Positions 19,017 through 26,073 of a DNA stretch of 64,000 nucleotides are shown piece by piece; the first letter of the stretch is position 1, and each line of letters begins with the position of its first letter. The notes under the pieces are model-generated. The model saw nothing but the letters and a program-made list of their open reading frames with translations. It was not told where the DNA came from and searched no databases. The DNA is taken from positions 3,224,001-3,288,000 of the forward strand of contig NZ_CP117996.1 of NCBI RefSeq assembly GCF_028743715.1, given 5' to 3'. The position numbers were made by a program, and so were the translations under genes. Source of the stretch: Microbacterium sp. Clip185 (GTDB taxonomy: Bacteria; Actinomycetota; Actinomycetes; Actinomycetales; Microbacteriaceae).

Positions 19017-19751
19017 ATGCCCCGCTTTCGTCGCGCCCTGTTGAGCGCCGCCGCCCTCGTGGTGGCCGTCCCCCTTCTCGTTCCCACTGCGGCGTTCGCA
19101 GCCTCCGACGACGCGGCGCCCACGCCGACACCGTCGGCCTCCACGCCCCCGGCCGACCCCGAGCCCCGCGCGATCGACCTCGATGCATCGCTGTACCTGA
19201 CGCTCGCGCGGTCGGTGTCGGCATCGGCGGCCGGTAAGGCGGACACCGCGACGCTCGACAAGGAGATCGCCCGGTTGAGCTCATCGACGGATCTCTCGGA
19301 TGCGGTGGCCGAAGCCTCCATCACGGTGTTGCGCGACGCGACCGCTCGCGTCACCGCGGAGCGCGACGCGTACGACGCCCAGGTGGCCGCCGAGCAGCAG
19401 GCCGCCGCCGCGGCGGCCGCAGCCGCGATCGCTCAGGCGAACACCCCGGACGGCGCCCGCGCGGCGGCGCGCAGCATGGCGGCTGAGACCTACGGCTGGG
19501 GCGACGATCAGTTCTCGTGCCTCGAGTCGCTCTGGCAGCGCGAGTCCAGCTGGAACTACCAGGCGTACAACGACGGCAGCGGCGCCACCGGCATCCCCCA
19601 GGCGCTGCCCGGATCGAAGATGGCCTCGGCCGGCGACGACTGGCAGACCAACGCGATCACGCAGATCCGCTGGGGCCTGGACTACATCGACCGCGCCTAC
19701 GGCACCCCGTGCGCGGCGTGGGGTCACTCGCAGGCGACCAGCTGGTACTGA
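19017..19751 (+). CDS. Secreted transglycosylase-like protein (aggregation-promoting factor C-terminal type)
   Basis: The 244-residue protein has a signal peptide (basic RFRR, hydrophobic core, cleavage near AAFAA), a Pro/Thr-rich linker, a helical Ala-rich coiled region (residues ~65-150), and a C-terminal lysozyme-like domain. That domain has DDQFSCLESLWQRESSWNYQ, with the catalytic Glu in the ExSW context, then GSGATGIPQALPGSKM and the terminal WGLDYIDRAYGTPCAAW. Homologs cleave or remodel peptidoglycan outside the cell. ATG 19017 follows CTGGAG. The stop lies 16 bases before a terminator hairpin. Confidence 0.88.
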   Translation: MPRFRRALLSAAALVVAVPLLVPTAAFAASDDAAPTPTPSASTPPADPEPRAIDLDASLYLTLARSVSASAAGKADTATLDKEIARLSSSTDLSDAVAEASITVLRDATARVTAERDAYDAQVAAEQQAAAAAAAAAIAQANTPDGARAAARSMAAETYGWGDDQFSCLESLWQRESSWNYQAYNDGSGATGIPQALPGSKMASAGDDWQTNAITQIRWGLDYIDRAYGTPCAAWGHSQATSWY

Positions 19752-19765
19752 GAGCCCTCACGACG

Positions 19766-19794
19766 AAGGGGCACCCGCATCGCGCGGGTGCCCC
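19766..19794. repeat. Left copy of a 29-bp direct repeat containing a terminator hairpin
   Basis: AA followed by an 11-bp perfect stem (GGGGCACCCGC, loop ATCGC) terminates the transglycosylase gene. An identical 29 bases, in the same orientation, lie at 23447-23475. The pair brackets an AT-richer insert and may be attachment-site-like. Confidence 0.75.
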
Positions 19795-20088
19795 CGCGTG
19801 AGGCGGGGACCCTTCATGTGGCGAACGGCGTAACGAACCGTTGTGCGGAGATCTCGGACGGCCCAGCGCTCTCGTTCGCGATCATTGCGAGCGGGCCGCT
19901 GTTCCAGCGGCTTCTCAACCAGGAAATCGAGGAGTGCGGGCGTCTCTGGCCGGATCGATACCCCGGCCGCTCGGTCGGACATCCTCCGCTCCCTTCTGAA
20001 TGTTGCAGCGCTGGCGGCGCTTAGGTGAGGCCGCAGGACTCACAAGGCCAGGCCTTCGTCGCCTGGACCGTCGCCGCCTTTCGGCTGG
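19795..20088. other. Intergenic stretch with possible gene remnant
   Basis: No intact gene is apparent. On the plus strand two frames read like a frameshifted helical C-terminus (ALSFAIIASGPLFQRLLNQE in one, SDILRSLLNVAALAALR in the next, stop at 20026-20028), resembling the end of a TetR-type regulator. There is no start or DNA-binding domain, so this is only a possible remnant. Confidence 0.25.
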
Positions 20089-20448
20089 TCAGAGGAGCCC
20101 TGCGCCGATAGCGAGCGCCAGATAGTCCAGCCCTGCAACCAGGATCGAGACAGCACCTCCTACGCCCAGCACGGGCCAGGGGTTTCTGCCCCACACGAGC
20201 GGTCGGAGAGTGGCGAGCACGGCAGTTACCAGCCATATACCTATCAGAGCGGGCTGTATCCCATTCAACGAGATGTAGATGAGGGTGTCATTGCAAGGGC
20301 GTGATGCGGAGCACCCCGCCACCATCAATCCATTGAGCTGAACGACAGTCCATGCCGCTGCCGAGAGGAGCAGATGAAGAACGACTCCCGGCAGCGCTCC
20401 GAGTGCGTACCCGAAGCGCTGACGAGAGTCGTACAGAGGCTTGATCAC
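20089..20448 (-). CDS. Small integral membrane protein of unknown function
   Basis: The 119-residue protein has about three to four hydrophobic spans (residues ~15-35, ~65-85, ~93-118). The start is GTG 20448, directly abutting the stop of the frameshifted gene upstream, which implies translational coupling. I recognise no family. Codon usage is less GC-biased than in the flanking core genes, in line with a foreign insert. Confidence 0.55.
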   Translation of the reverse strand: MIKPLYDSRQRFGYALGALPGVVLHLLLSAAAWTVVQLNGLMVAGCSASRPCNDTLIYISLNGIQPALIGIWLVTAVLATLRPLVWGRNPWPVLGVGGAVSILVAGLDYLALAIGAGLL

Positions 20449-20788
20449 CTAGTGCAGCTGTCCTTCAAGAAGTTCTGTCATCTGCTCGATCTCAGCGGCG
20501 TACTTGTCAGCGTTGCGGGGGGGTGATGAACGCGAGGCTGGGCAACTCTCCCGAGCCGGCGGCAGGAAGCGTGTACTCCGGAACTTGAGCCTCGGACCCG
20601 TCACCTGGCACAACTCGACTGTAGTCGACCACCCTCGAACCAAGCTTGTACCCACCGAGATAGGCCGCGTTGCCCGTGTACCAGTTCTGGGCAGCGTTAT
20701 CGAGCGGCTTCCCTGCTTGGCAGTAACCGTCTGGATGCTGGGGGAGAGAGGGTAACCCACCTCCCGGCCCTCTCTCGATCCCCGTCAA
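20449..20788 (-). pseudogene. Frameshifted hypothetical gene (C7 tract)
   Basis: Two overlapping minus-strand frames appear to be one gene. The first runs from TTG 20788 and ends in LAFITPPQR at a stop. The second continues as NADKYAAEIEQMTELLEGQL to a TAG at 20449. Removing one base from a run of seven C (minus strand, around 20517-20523) joins them into FITPRNADKYAAE. It is either a real mutation or a homopolymer sequencing error. The product is unrecognised and has no clear membrane span. The next gene starts right at its stop. Confidence 0.55.
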
Positions 20789-20934
20789 CTCATCGCACGG
20801 GAGCCGCCAGCTTCTTCAACGTCGTGCCAGGTTGTGCCGTCCCACAGCCAGCCGCGCCGCGATCCGTAGTGCCTCACCCACGGGTGTGTGATTGCCGTGT
20901 CCAGGTGGGCTCCGCTGATGGGAGGCCCATTGCT
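20785..20934 (-). pseudogene. Gene fragment with a GWLWDGTTW motif
   Basis: An open stretch of 49 codons ends in GWLWDGTTWHDVEEAGG and a TGA overlapping the TTG of the frameshifted gene. The Trp-rich turn resembles the short DUF2510-type GWYPDP...WDGTxW module found in actinobacterial membrane proteins. No good start codon or RBS is present. It may be the 5' part of the same decayed gene. Confidence 0.25.
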
Positions 20935-21001
20935 TCACTTGGAACGGGCGGGAGATCCGTCAGCATGAGCGCATCTAGGAACTCGCCGCGTTGTCGTCGG
21001 G

Positions 21002-21274
21002 CTAGACAGGGTCCCGCATCGTTAACGGCCGGGGCGGAACGCCGCCACTTCGGTCAAGACATCGCGTGAGGCGGAGCTCATCAAGGTCCAGAACGAGCAT
21101 GGCACGAAGAAGTGTGTCCAGTGAGGATCCACCATGTCCGGTTTCTAGTCGACGAAATGTGTGCACCGCGATCTCAGCTTCGTACGCAACGCGCTCCTGT
21201 GAGAACCCAAGCTGGCGCCTAGCCCCCAGTAGTTGCTGTGCGACTTCATTCGATACCTGACGAAGTCGTCTCAC
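21002..21274 (-). CDS. XRE family helix-turn-helix regulator
   Basis: The 90-residue protein is a single lambda-repressor-like domain: LLGARRQLGFSQERVAYEAE, then VHTFRRLETG and a short C-terminal helix with LLRAMLVLDLDEL. The start is GTG 21274. A perfect 12-bp inverted repeat lies 21 bases upstream, a plausible operator. It is divergent from the cutinase gene. Small solitary XRE proteins of this kind are typical of integrated elements, where they keep element genes repressed. Confidence 0.8.
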   Translation of the reverse strand: MRRLRQVSNEVAQQLLGARRQLGFSQERVAYEAEIAVHTFRRLETGHGGSSLDTLLRAMLVLDLDELRLTRCLDRSGGVPPRPLTMRDPV

Positions 21275-21294
21275 CTATCCCCACCCCCCCAGAC

Positions 21295-21325
21295 AGCTTC
21301 CGAGGCTGCCCCTGCCTCGGAAGCT
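21295..21325. promoter_or_regulatory. Perfect 12-bp inverted repeat between XRE and cutinase genes
   Basis: AGCTTCCGAGGC, a 7-base loop, then its exact complement. The position 21 bases before the XRE start, in a divergent promoter region, suits an operator for the XRE dimer; a terminator is unlikely between divergent genes. Confidence 0.55.
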
Positions 21326-21490
21326 AGCGGATCGACAACGCGACGCGCTACAACGTTTTCCTCCGTAGAAACTCGGTCGTATAGCGCTCCCGGCTGGCAA
21401 ACACAACCACAGATCTGTCCTGTTCACCACTTCCTCAAAGTTCTTTGATGTGGATCACCGACCTCGACACCGATCAGGAGATCCGAATCT

Positions 21491-22324
21491 ATGCCCAAGA
21501 AGAACACTCCCCCGAGGCGCGGCCTGCGCGCGCTGCTCGCAGCCCCTCTCATCGCGGCCCTCATCGTCGGAGGCACACTCGGGAGTGCGAGCGCTGCCAG
21601 CGCTGCGCAACCATCAGGCGTGTGCGCCGGCGCTAACGTCTTCATCGGAGTCCGCGGGACGAATGCTCCTGGCGGCTCAAACCCGAGTACGACTGGCAAC
21701 GCATGGCAGTCGGGCGGTATGGGCGACCAGGTGCAGGGTCTCGCGAACCACTTCAAGTACGATGCGCCTTACAGCAGCGCCTGGCCGACGTACGTGGAAT
21801 CGCTCAACTACCCAGCGTCGACCGACCTGATCGGCAGCATTGCGGCCGGCGTCCAGACGCTCCGCGCCGAGTTGAATTACATCGGATCGTTGTGTGGGGT
21901 GTTCACTCCGAACATCATCCTGGCGGGGCATTCGCAAGGCGCCGCGGTGATCTCTGGGGTCTTGAAGAACCCTGGTTTGCTCAACCAGCGAGCGAAACAA
22001 GCGATCAGAGCCGTTGCGCTCCTTGGCGACCCCTATCACTCGGCAAACATGCCGTACTCGATGCTCAACAACTCCAACTACGGAACCCTTGCGATGACAG
22101 CGGGGGAGTACAACACGATCTACGAGAACTTCCGCTTCTGGGGATGGGCGCAGTACAGCGAGAACATCGGCTGGGTCTCGAAAGTGCGTGACTACTGCTT
22201 CACGGGAGATGCCGCGTGCACTGGCAACCTGACAGACTCAGGCTGGCAGATTCACAACGCCTATACCGCTCTCACATCGCAGATCACATCGTGGATGGAC
22301 TACATGCTCACCAACACGGAATGA
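21491..22324 (+). CDS. Secreted cutinase family serine hydrolase
   Basis: The 277-residue protein has a signal peptide (MPKKN, then RRGLR and a hydrophobic core, cleavage near ASAAQ) and an alpha/beta-hydrolase domain of the cutinase family. The nucleophile is Ser148 in GHSQG. The likely acid is Asp240 in CFTGDAAC, bracketed by a predicted disulfide, and the base is His255 in WQIHNAY. Family members hydrolyse cutin, polyesters, triacylglycerols or envelope lipids outside the cell. ATG 21491 follows AGGAG. It sits inside the repeat-bounded insert, with a small membrane protein directly downstream. Confidence 0.88.
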   Translation: MPKKNTPPRRGLRALLAAPLIAALIVGGTLGSASAASAAQPSGVCAGANVFIGVRGTNAPGGSNPSTTGNAWQSGGMGDQVQGLANHFKYDAPYSSAWPTYVESLNYPASTDLIGSIAAGVQTLRAELNYIGSLCGVFTPNIILAGHSQGAAVISGVLKNPGLLNQRAKQAIRAVALLGDPYHSANMPYSMLNNSNYGTLAMTAGEYNTIYENFRFWGWAQYSENIGWVSKVRDYCFTGDAACTGNLTDSGWQIHNAYTALTSQITSWMDYMLTNTE

Positions 22325-22339
22325 GACAATCGCAGGACC

Positions 22340-22684
22340 ATGATTCCTGATGTGACTGACGGCCACCGTAACCGCGCCGGCCTCCCGGAGTTGCTACTCC
22401 TCGGGGTGCAAGCGCTGGTCGCGGTGGTCGTCGTGTTCTTCTCGTACTTCGTGGGGTTCGTTTCACCGGGCTGCAGCCCAACCTGCAACTACGATCTGTT
22501 CAACCGGATCAATGACGCTCTCCGGATCACCGTGGCCGTCGCCTTTCTGCTCTCAGCTGCGTTTGTTTTCGTTTCGTGGGTCATGGGAAAGCGCGGACGC
22601 TGGGGAGCAATCACTGGCATCATCGTCACGTTGCTCGCTGGAGTAATCGCCAGCATCGCCGGCTACGGCGCGTTCGCTCCATAG
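22340..22684 (+). CDS. Small membrane protein downstream of cutinase
   Basis: The 114-residue protein has three predicted spans (residues ~18-42, ~60-82, ~90-112). A short external loop contains SPGCSPTCNY with two Cys that could form a disulfide. It begins 15 bases after the cutinase stop and is probably cotranscribed. The family is unrecognised; partnership with the cutinase is suggested only by position. Confidence 0.6.
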   Translation: MIPDVTDGHRNRAGLPELLLLGVQALVAVVVVFFSYFVGFVSPGCSPTCNYDLFNRINDALRITVAVAFLLSAAFVFVSWVMGKRGRWGAITGIIVTLLAGVIASIAGYGAFAP

Positions 22685-22723
22685 GACGTTCAACCAGTCG
22701 CGCCAAGTCTTGGTCGGCGCTTG

Positions 22724-23410
22724 TCACTGTGGGGGAGTGGCCGGACTTCTGGGTGGCAGTGCGCGGCCGCTGATGAGCCCGCCGCTCTGGACGAGCCAAA
22801 ACGGCCCGACGGTCGCCTGGCGCACGTCCTGGGGCGGCACGACGTAGGTGTGCTGTGCTCGAGCAGAACGCAGCTCGTCTCCGGTGGCAGCGCCGGAGGA
22901 CTCGAGCCGCATCACCGTGCCCGCATAGCTGACGACAGACTCGGGCGCCTTCGACCGGCCGAAGATGAGCGCGGCGCCGCTGGACAGCGCGCGCTCGCGT
23001 CGTGTCTCGTCGTTGGAGATTCCCGCGACCGACTGGACGGCCAGCCACAGGCCGAGCCCCGCTGACCTGGCGGTTTCGAACATACTTCCCGCGGTGTCGC
23101 CGGGGTCGCTGTCGGCGGTGACCAGCTGAGCGAACTCGTCGACGAACACCACGCCGGGTGATTTGTCGCGGCCGCGCAGCCTCGTCGTCATCCACTGGCG
23201 AAGATCCAACAGCATGAGATCTCCGACGCGCGCTTCGGCTTCGTCGGCGGGGGAGAGGGGGACGATCGTCAGATCGGCGCCGCCGTCCCCGTAGGACCAG
23301 CCCGCGGCCGCTCGCTCCTCAGCTGCACGACTAACCGCGCGCGCAGCGTGCTGCGCCTCCTCCGCTCTCGACGGCGCCACCGTGCCCTCAGCAATCGTCG
23401 AGCTGAGCGT
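22724..23410 (-). pseudogene. C-terminal fragment of a VirD4/TraG-like conjugation coupling ATPase
   Basis: The frame is open from a TGA at 23411-23413 and encodes the C-terminal half of a TraG/VirD4-type motor. The Walker B strand is GVVFVDEFAQL, followed by FETARSAGLGLWLAVQSVAG, the sensor-like segment of coupling proteins. Then comes ALIFGRSKAPESV. The N-terminal membrane helices and the Walker A half are absent. The truncation lies 37 bases from the right-hand 29-bp repeat, so loss probably accompanied integration or deletion of a conjugative element. It is unlikely to be functional. Confidence 0.7.
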
Positions 23411-23446
23411 TCAAGTGAAATATCCGAGTGGGCTCCGTTTTGCAGA

Positions 23447-23475
23447 AAGGGGCACCCGCATCGCGCGGGTGCCCC
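23447..23475. repeat. Right copy of the 29-bp direct repeat/terminator hairpin
   Basis: Identical to 19766-19794, including the ATCGC loop in the same orientation although the gene it terminates (23492-24346) is on the opposite strand. That orientation argues for duplication of one site rather than two independent terminators. Confidence 0.75.
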
Positions 23476-23491
23476 TTGTCGATATGCGGCG

Positions 23492-24346
23492 TCAGAGCGC
23501 GGCGCGAAGCCCGTCGACCAGCGGCGTGGTCGGGCGACCGATGAGCTGCGAGAGCGTACGGTCCTCGGAGTCCAGGGCGCCGGCGGCGATGCCCGCGTCC
23601 AGCGCGGCGACGAAACCGGCCGTGCCCTCGTCGAGACCCACACCGCGGAGCGTCTCGAGCAGGTGCTCCTCGGACAGCGCCACATAGGTCACGTCGCGTC
23701 CGTGGATCTCGGCCGCGGCGGCGGCGAGATCGGCGTAGCCGAAAGCCACGTCGCCGGCGAGCTCGAGCACGCGGCCGAGGTACGCGTCGTCGGTTGCGAC
23801 GACGGCCGCGGCCTCGGCGTAGTCCGCGCGGGCGGCAGCGGCCACCTTCCCGTCGGCGACGGCGGCGGCGATCACGCCGGACTCGGCGGCGCGTGCCACA
23901 TCCTGTGCGTAGTTCTCGATGTACCAGTTGTTGCGAAGGATCGTGTGGCGAAGGCCGGATGCGGCGAGCGCCTCCTCGGTCGCGACGTGCTCGGCCGCCA
24001 GAGGCAGCGGGCTCGTGGTGGCGTGGTAGAGGCTCGTGTAGACCAGCCCCCCGACCTTCGCGGCCACGGCGGCGTCGATGACCGCCTGGTGCTGGGCGAG
24101 ACGCTTGCCGACCTCGGAGCCCGACACGAGCACGACGCGGTCGACCCCGGCGAACGCGGCGTCGAGCGTCTCGGGTGCGTCGTAGTCGACGACGGCCGTG
24201 CGCACGCCGCGGTCGGCGAGCTCCGCCACCTTGTCGAGGCTGCGGGAGCCTGCGACGACATCGGATGCGGCGACGCCGCGCTCGAGCAGGCTTTCGACGA
24301 TAAGACGGCCGAGGTGTCCGCTGGCGGCGGTGACGAGAATGGTCAT
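23492..24346 (-). CDS. NmrA-type NAD(P)H-binding oxidoreductase (QorB-like SDR)
   Basis: The 284-residue protein is an atypical short-chain dehydrogenase. The nucleotide-binding loop is VTAASGHLGRL at residues 5-15, and there is a second strand with AGSRSLDKV. TSLYHATTSPLPLAAEHVAT and LRNNWYIENYAQDV are hallmarks of the QorB/NmrA-like quinone reductase group. The full SDR Tyr-x-x-x-Lys pair is not evident. It is divergent from an HxlR regulator, a pairing common for redox-stress quinone reductases, so induction by quinones or electrophiles is likely. Confidence 0.85.
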   Translation of the reverse strand: MTILVTAASGHLGRLIVESLLERGVAASDVVAGSRSLDKVAELADRGVRTAVVDYDAPETLDAAFAGVDRVVLVSGSEVGKRLAQHQAVIDAAVAAKVGGLVYTSLYHATTSPLPLAAEHVATEEALAASGLRHTILRNNWYIENYAQDVARAAESGVIAAAVADGKVAAAARADYAEAAAVVATDDAYLGRVLELAGDVAFGYADLAAAAAEIHGRDVTYVALSEEHLLETLRGVGLDEGTAGFVAALDAGIAAGALDSEDRTLSQLIGRPTTPLVDGLRAAL

Positions 24347-24412
24347 GGGGGTGTCCTTTCGATCCGGTACGTGGGGGTAAGCCCACCTTCCGCCTGCGAC
24401 ATTCCCTTTGTC

Positions 24413-24441
24413 AGGTACCCACTTTGGAGTAAGGTACCCAC
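24413..24441. promoter_or_regulatory. Direct repeats AGGTACCCAC, probable HxlR operator
   Basis: AGGTACCCAC occurs at 24413-24422 and 24432-24441, centres 19 bases apart, in the divergent promoter. The second copy overlaps the TAAGGT -10-like element (24430-24435) of the HxlR gene, 9 bases before its ATG. GTGGG at 24371-24375 is an inverted half-site. Confidence 0.6.
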
Positions 24442-24444
24442 GTC

Positions 24445-24825
24445 ATGGTGAGTTATGCGAAATTACAGGCCCTCCCCGAGGGATTGTTCACCCACGCGTG
24501 CCCCACGAGGACGGTGCTGGATCACGTCATGAGCCGATGGGGCGTGCTCGTGCTCTCGGCTCTCGTGCGCGGCACCCTTCGGTGGGGCGAGCTGCGCCGG
24601 GCCGTCGACGGCATCAGCGAGAAGATGCTCGCCTCAACGCTGCGCCAGCTCACCGCGGACGGCTTCGTCGAGCGGGAGTCATTTCCCACGGTGCCGCCCC
24701 ACGTCGAATACCGGCTGACCGATCGGGGCCGGGACCTCATGGCACGCATGCTGCCGCTGCTGGAGTGGATCGCCACCAACGCCGACGAGATCGTGTCGGG
24801 GGAGCCAGAGCCGGCTACGGCATAG
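24445..24825 (+). CDS. HxlR family winged-helix regulator
   Basis: The 126-residue protein has the HxlR layout: the family Cys in HACPTRTVLDHV (Cys19 region), SRWGVLVLSALVRGTLRWGEL, then ISEKMLASTLRQLTADGFV as recognition helix, and a wing with PHVEYRLTDRGRDL. The conserved N-terminal Cys often senses electrophiles. It is divergent from the NmrA-type oxidoreductase, its probable target, and convergent with mnhG 11 bases away. Confidence 0.92.
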   Translation: MVSYAKLQALPEGLFTHACPTRTVLDHVMSRWGVLVLSALVRGTLRWGELRRAVDGISEKMLASTLRQLTADGFVERESFPTVPPHVEYRLTDRGRDLMARMLPLLEWIATNADEIVSGEPEPATA

Positions 24826-24836
24826 CCTGAAGCCGG

Positions 24837-25217
24837 TCAGCGCGGGTCGGTGTCCTTGTCGCGCAGCTCGTCGACGTACATCGCGTCCTCGTCCAGCGTG
24901 CGGTTGCGGTACGCCTGCCTGCCCACCATGTGCGCCGAGAGCGGCGCCGTCGCGAGCTGGATGAGGGCGATCGGGACGAGGAAGGCCACCGCGGCCCAGC
25001 TCCGCACCGACAGGGCGATCGCCAGGCAGATCAGCAGGAAGCCGAAAACCTGGGGCTTGGTCGCGGCGTGGAGGCGTGTGGGAACGTCGTGGAAGCGCAG
25101 CAGGCCGATCGCCGCCGTCAGACACAGGAGCGCGCCGATGAGGATCAGCACGAGAGCCGTGGTGTCGAGGGCGGCGTCGAGGGGGAATCCTGCATCCGCC
25201 TGGAAGTGCGCGATCAT
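24837..25217 (-). CDS. mnhG: Na+/H+ antiporter subunit G
   Basis: The 126-residue protein has three membrane spans with the MnhG/PhaG signature LTAAIGLLRFHDVPTRLHAATKPQ, and a charged C-terminal tail. It is the last subunit of the Mrp-type antiporter, which extrudes Na+ in exchange for H+ and supports pH homeostasis. ATG 25217 overlaps the mnhF stop. Confidence 0.95.
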   Translation of the reverse strand: MIAHFQADAGFPLDAALDTTALVLILIGALLCLTAAIGLLRFHDVPTRLHAATKPQVFGFLLICLAIALSVRSWAAVAFLVPIALIQLATAPLSAHMVGRQAYRNRTLDEDAMYVDELRDKDTDPR

Positions 25218-25483
25218 CGCTGGTTCGCATCCTTCCTCGCGACGAACCGCGCGATCGAGATGGATCCGAACACGCCGATCGCGGCGATCACGAGCAGCAC
25301 CGGCAGCGTGCGGGTGTGGTGGTTGATCGCCATCTCCGCGCCCAGCACGCACATGACTTCGGTCAGCAGCACGTCACTGGCAACCGCCCGGTCGAGGATC
25401 GACGGGCCTTTGATCACGCGCCAGAGGGTGAGCAGGGCGGCCACGGCGAAGACGATGTAGATCGCCACGAGCAGCGGGTTCAT
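25214..25483 (-). CDS. mnhF: Na+/H+ antiporter subunit F
   Basis: The 89-residue protein has three spans and the MnhF core RVIKGPSILDRAVASDVL. The length is standard. It overlaps mnhE and mnhG by four bases each, so the operon is translationally coupled here. Confidence 0.95.
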   Translation of the reverse strand: MNPLLVAIYIVFAVAALLTLWRVIKGPSILDRAVASDVLLTEVMCVLGAEMAINHHTRTLPVLLVIAAIGVFGSISIARFVARKDANQR

Positions 25484-26073
25484 CGACCGGCCTCCCTCAC
25501 CTGTGGGTTTCGCCCGCGCGCGGCGCCGACCTGCGCAAGCTGCGCTCTCGAGCCGACGGCCTGCACGATGCGTCGCTCCCACCGCTGCACCTGACGGCGC
25601 TGCGCCTCGACGTCCGCATCCGAGTTCACGCCGATGACGTGCAGGTACAGGATGCTCTCGTCGCGGTCGATGTCGATCACGAGGGATCCCGGGATGAGGG
25701 ATGCGGTGACGGCGGTGTGCGCGAGGATCAGCTCGTCGTTCGTCGCCATCGGTACGGCGATGACCGCCACGCCGGGGTAGCGCCGGGGGTTCACGACCTG
25801 CCACGCGACGAGCAGCGAGCCCTTGATGAGCGCGCCGAGGAAGGCCAAGACGAAGACGAGGCCGTACCAGAGGTTGACACGCCCGGACAGCTCCACCGGT
25901 GGCAGCCGGAAGACGCGGGTGACCAGGATCGCCGCGACGAGCCCGGTGAGGAACGCGATGACCGTGAACTGCCCCCACAGCAGCATCCAGAGTGCGACGA
26001 GCCACAGGAAGAACGGCAGCTGCCGCCACGTCTGGGCGATGAGTCCTTTCGGGCCGCGGAGGTGTCGGATCAC
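25480..26073 (-). CDS. mnhE: Na+/H+ antiporter subunit E
   Basis: The 197-residue protein has two N-terminal spans and a C-terminal cytoplasmic domain with VTASLIPGSLVIDIDRDESI, the MnhE signature. The tail (residues ~160-197) is Arg/Gln-rich and somewhat longer than usual. The start is GTG 26073, overlapping the mnhD stop. Confidence 0.93.
   Translation of the reverse strand: MIRHLRGPKGLIAQTWRQLPFFLWLVALWMLLWGQFTVIAFLTGLVAAILVTRVFRLPPVELSGRVNLWYGLVFVLAFLGALIKGSLLVAWQVVNPRRYPGVAVIAVPMATNDELILAHTAVTASLIPGSLVIDIDRDESILYLHVIGVNSDADVEAQRRQVQRWERRIVQAVGSRAQLAQVGAARGRNPQVREAGR

Noticed and set aside
19758..19982. 74-codon minus-strand open frame over the terminator repeat
   Set aside because: Its C-terminus is the translation of the terminator hairpin and no RBS or family pattern supports it.
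19795..20028. Possible TetR C-terminal remnant in two plus-strand frames
   Set aside because: Only a vague helical resemblance; no DNA-binding domain and no start, so it is noted but not called as a gene.
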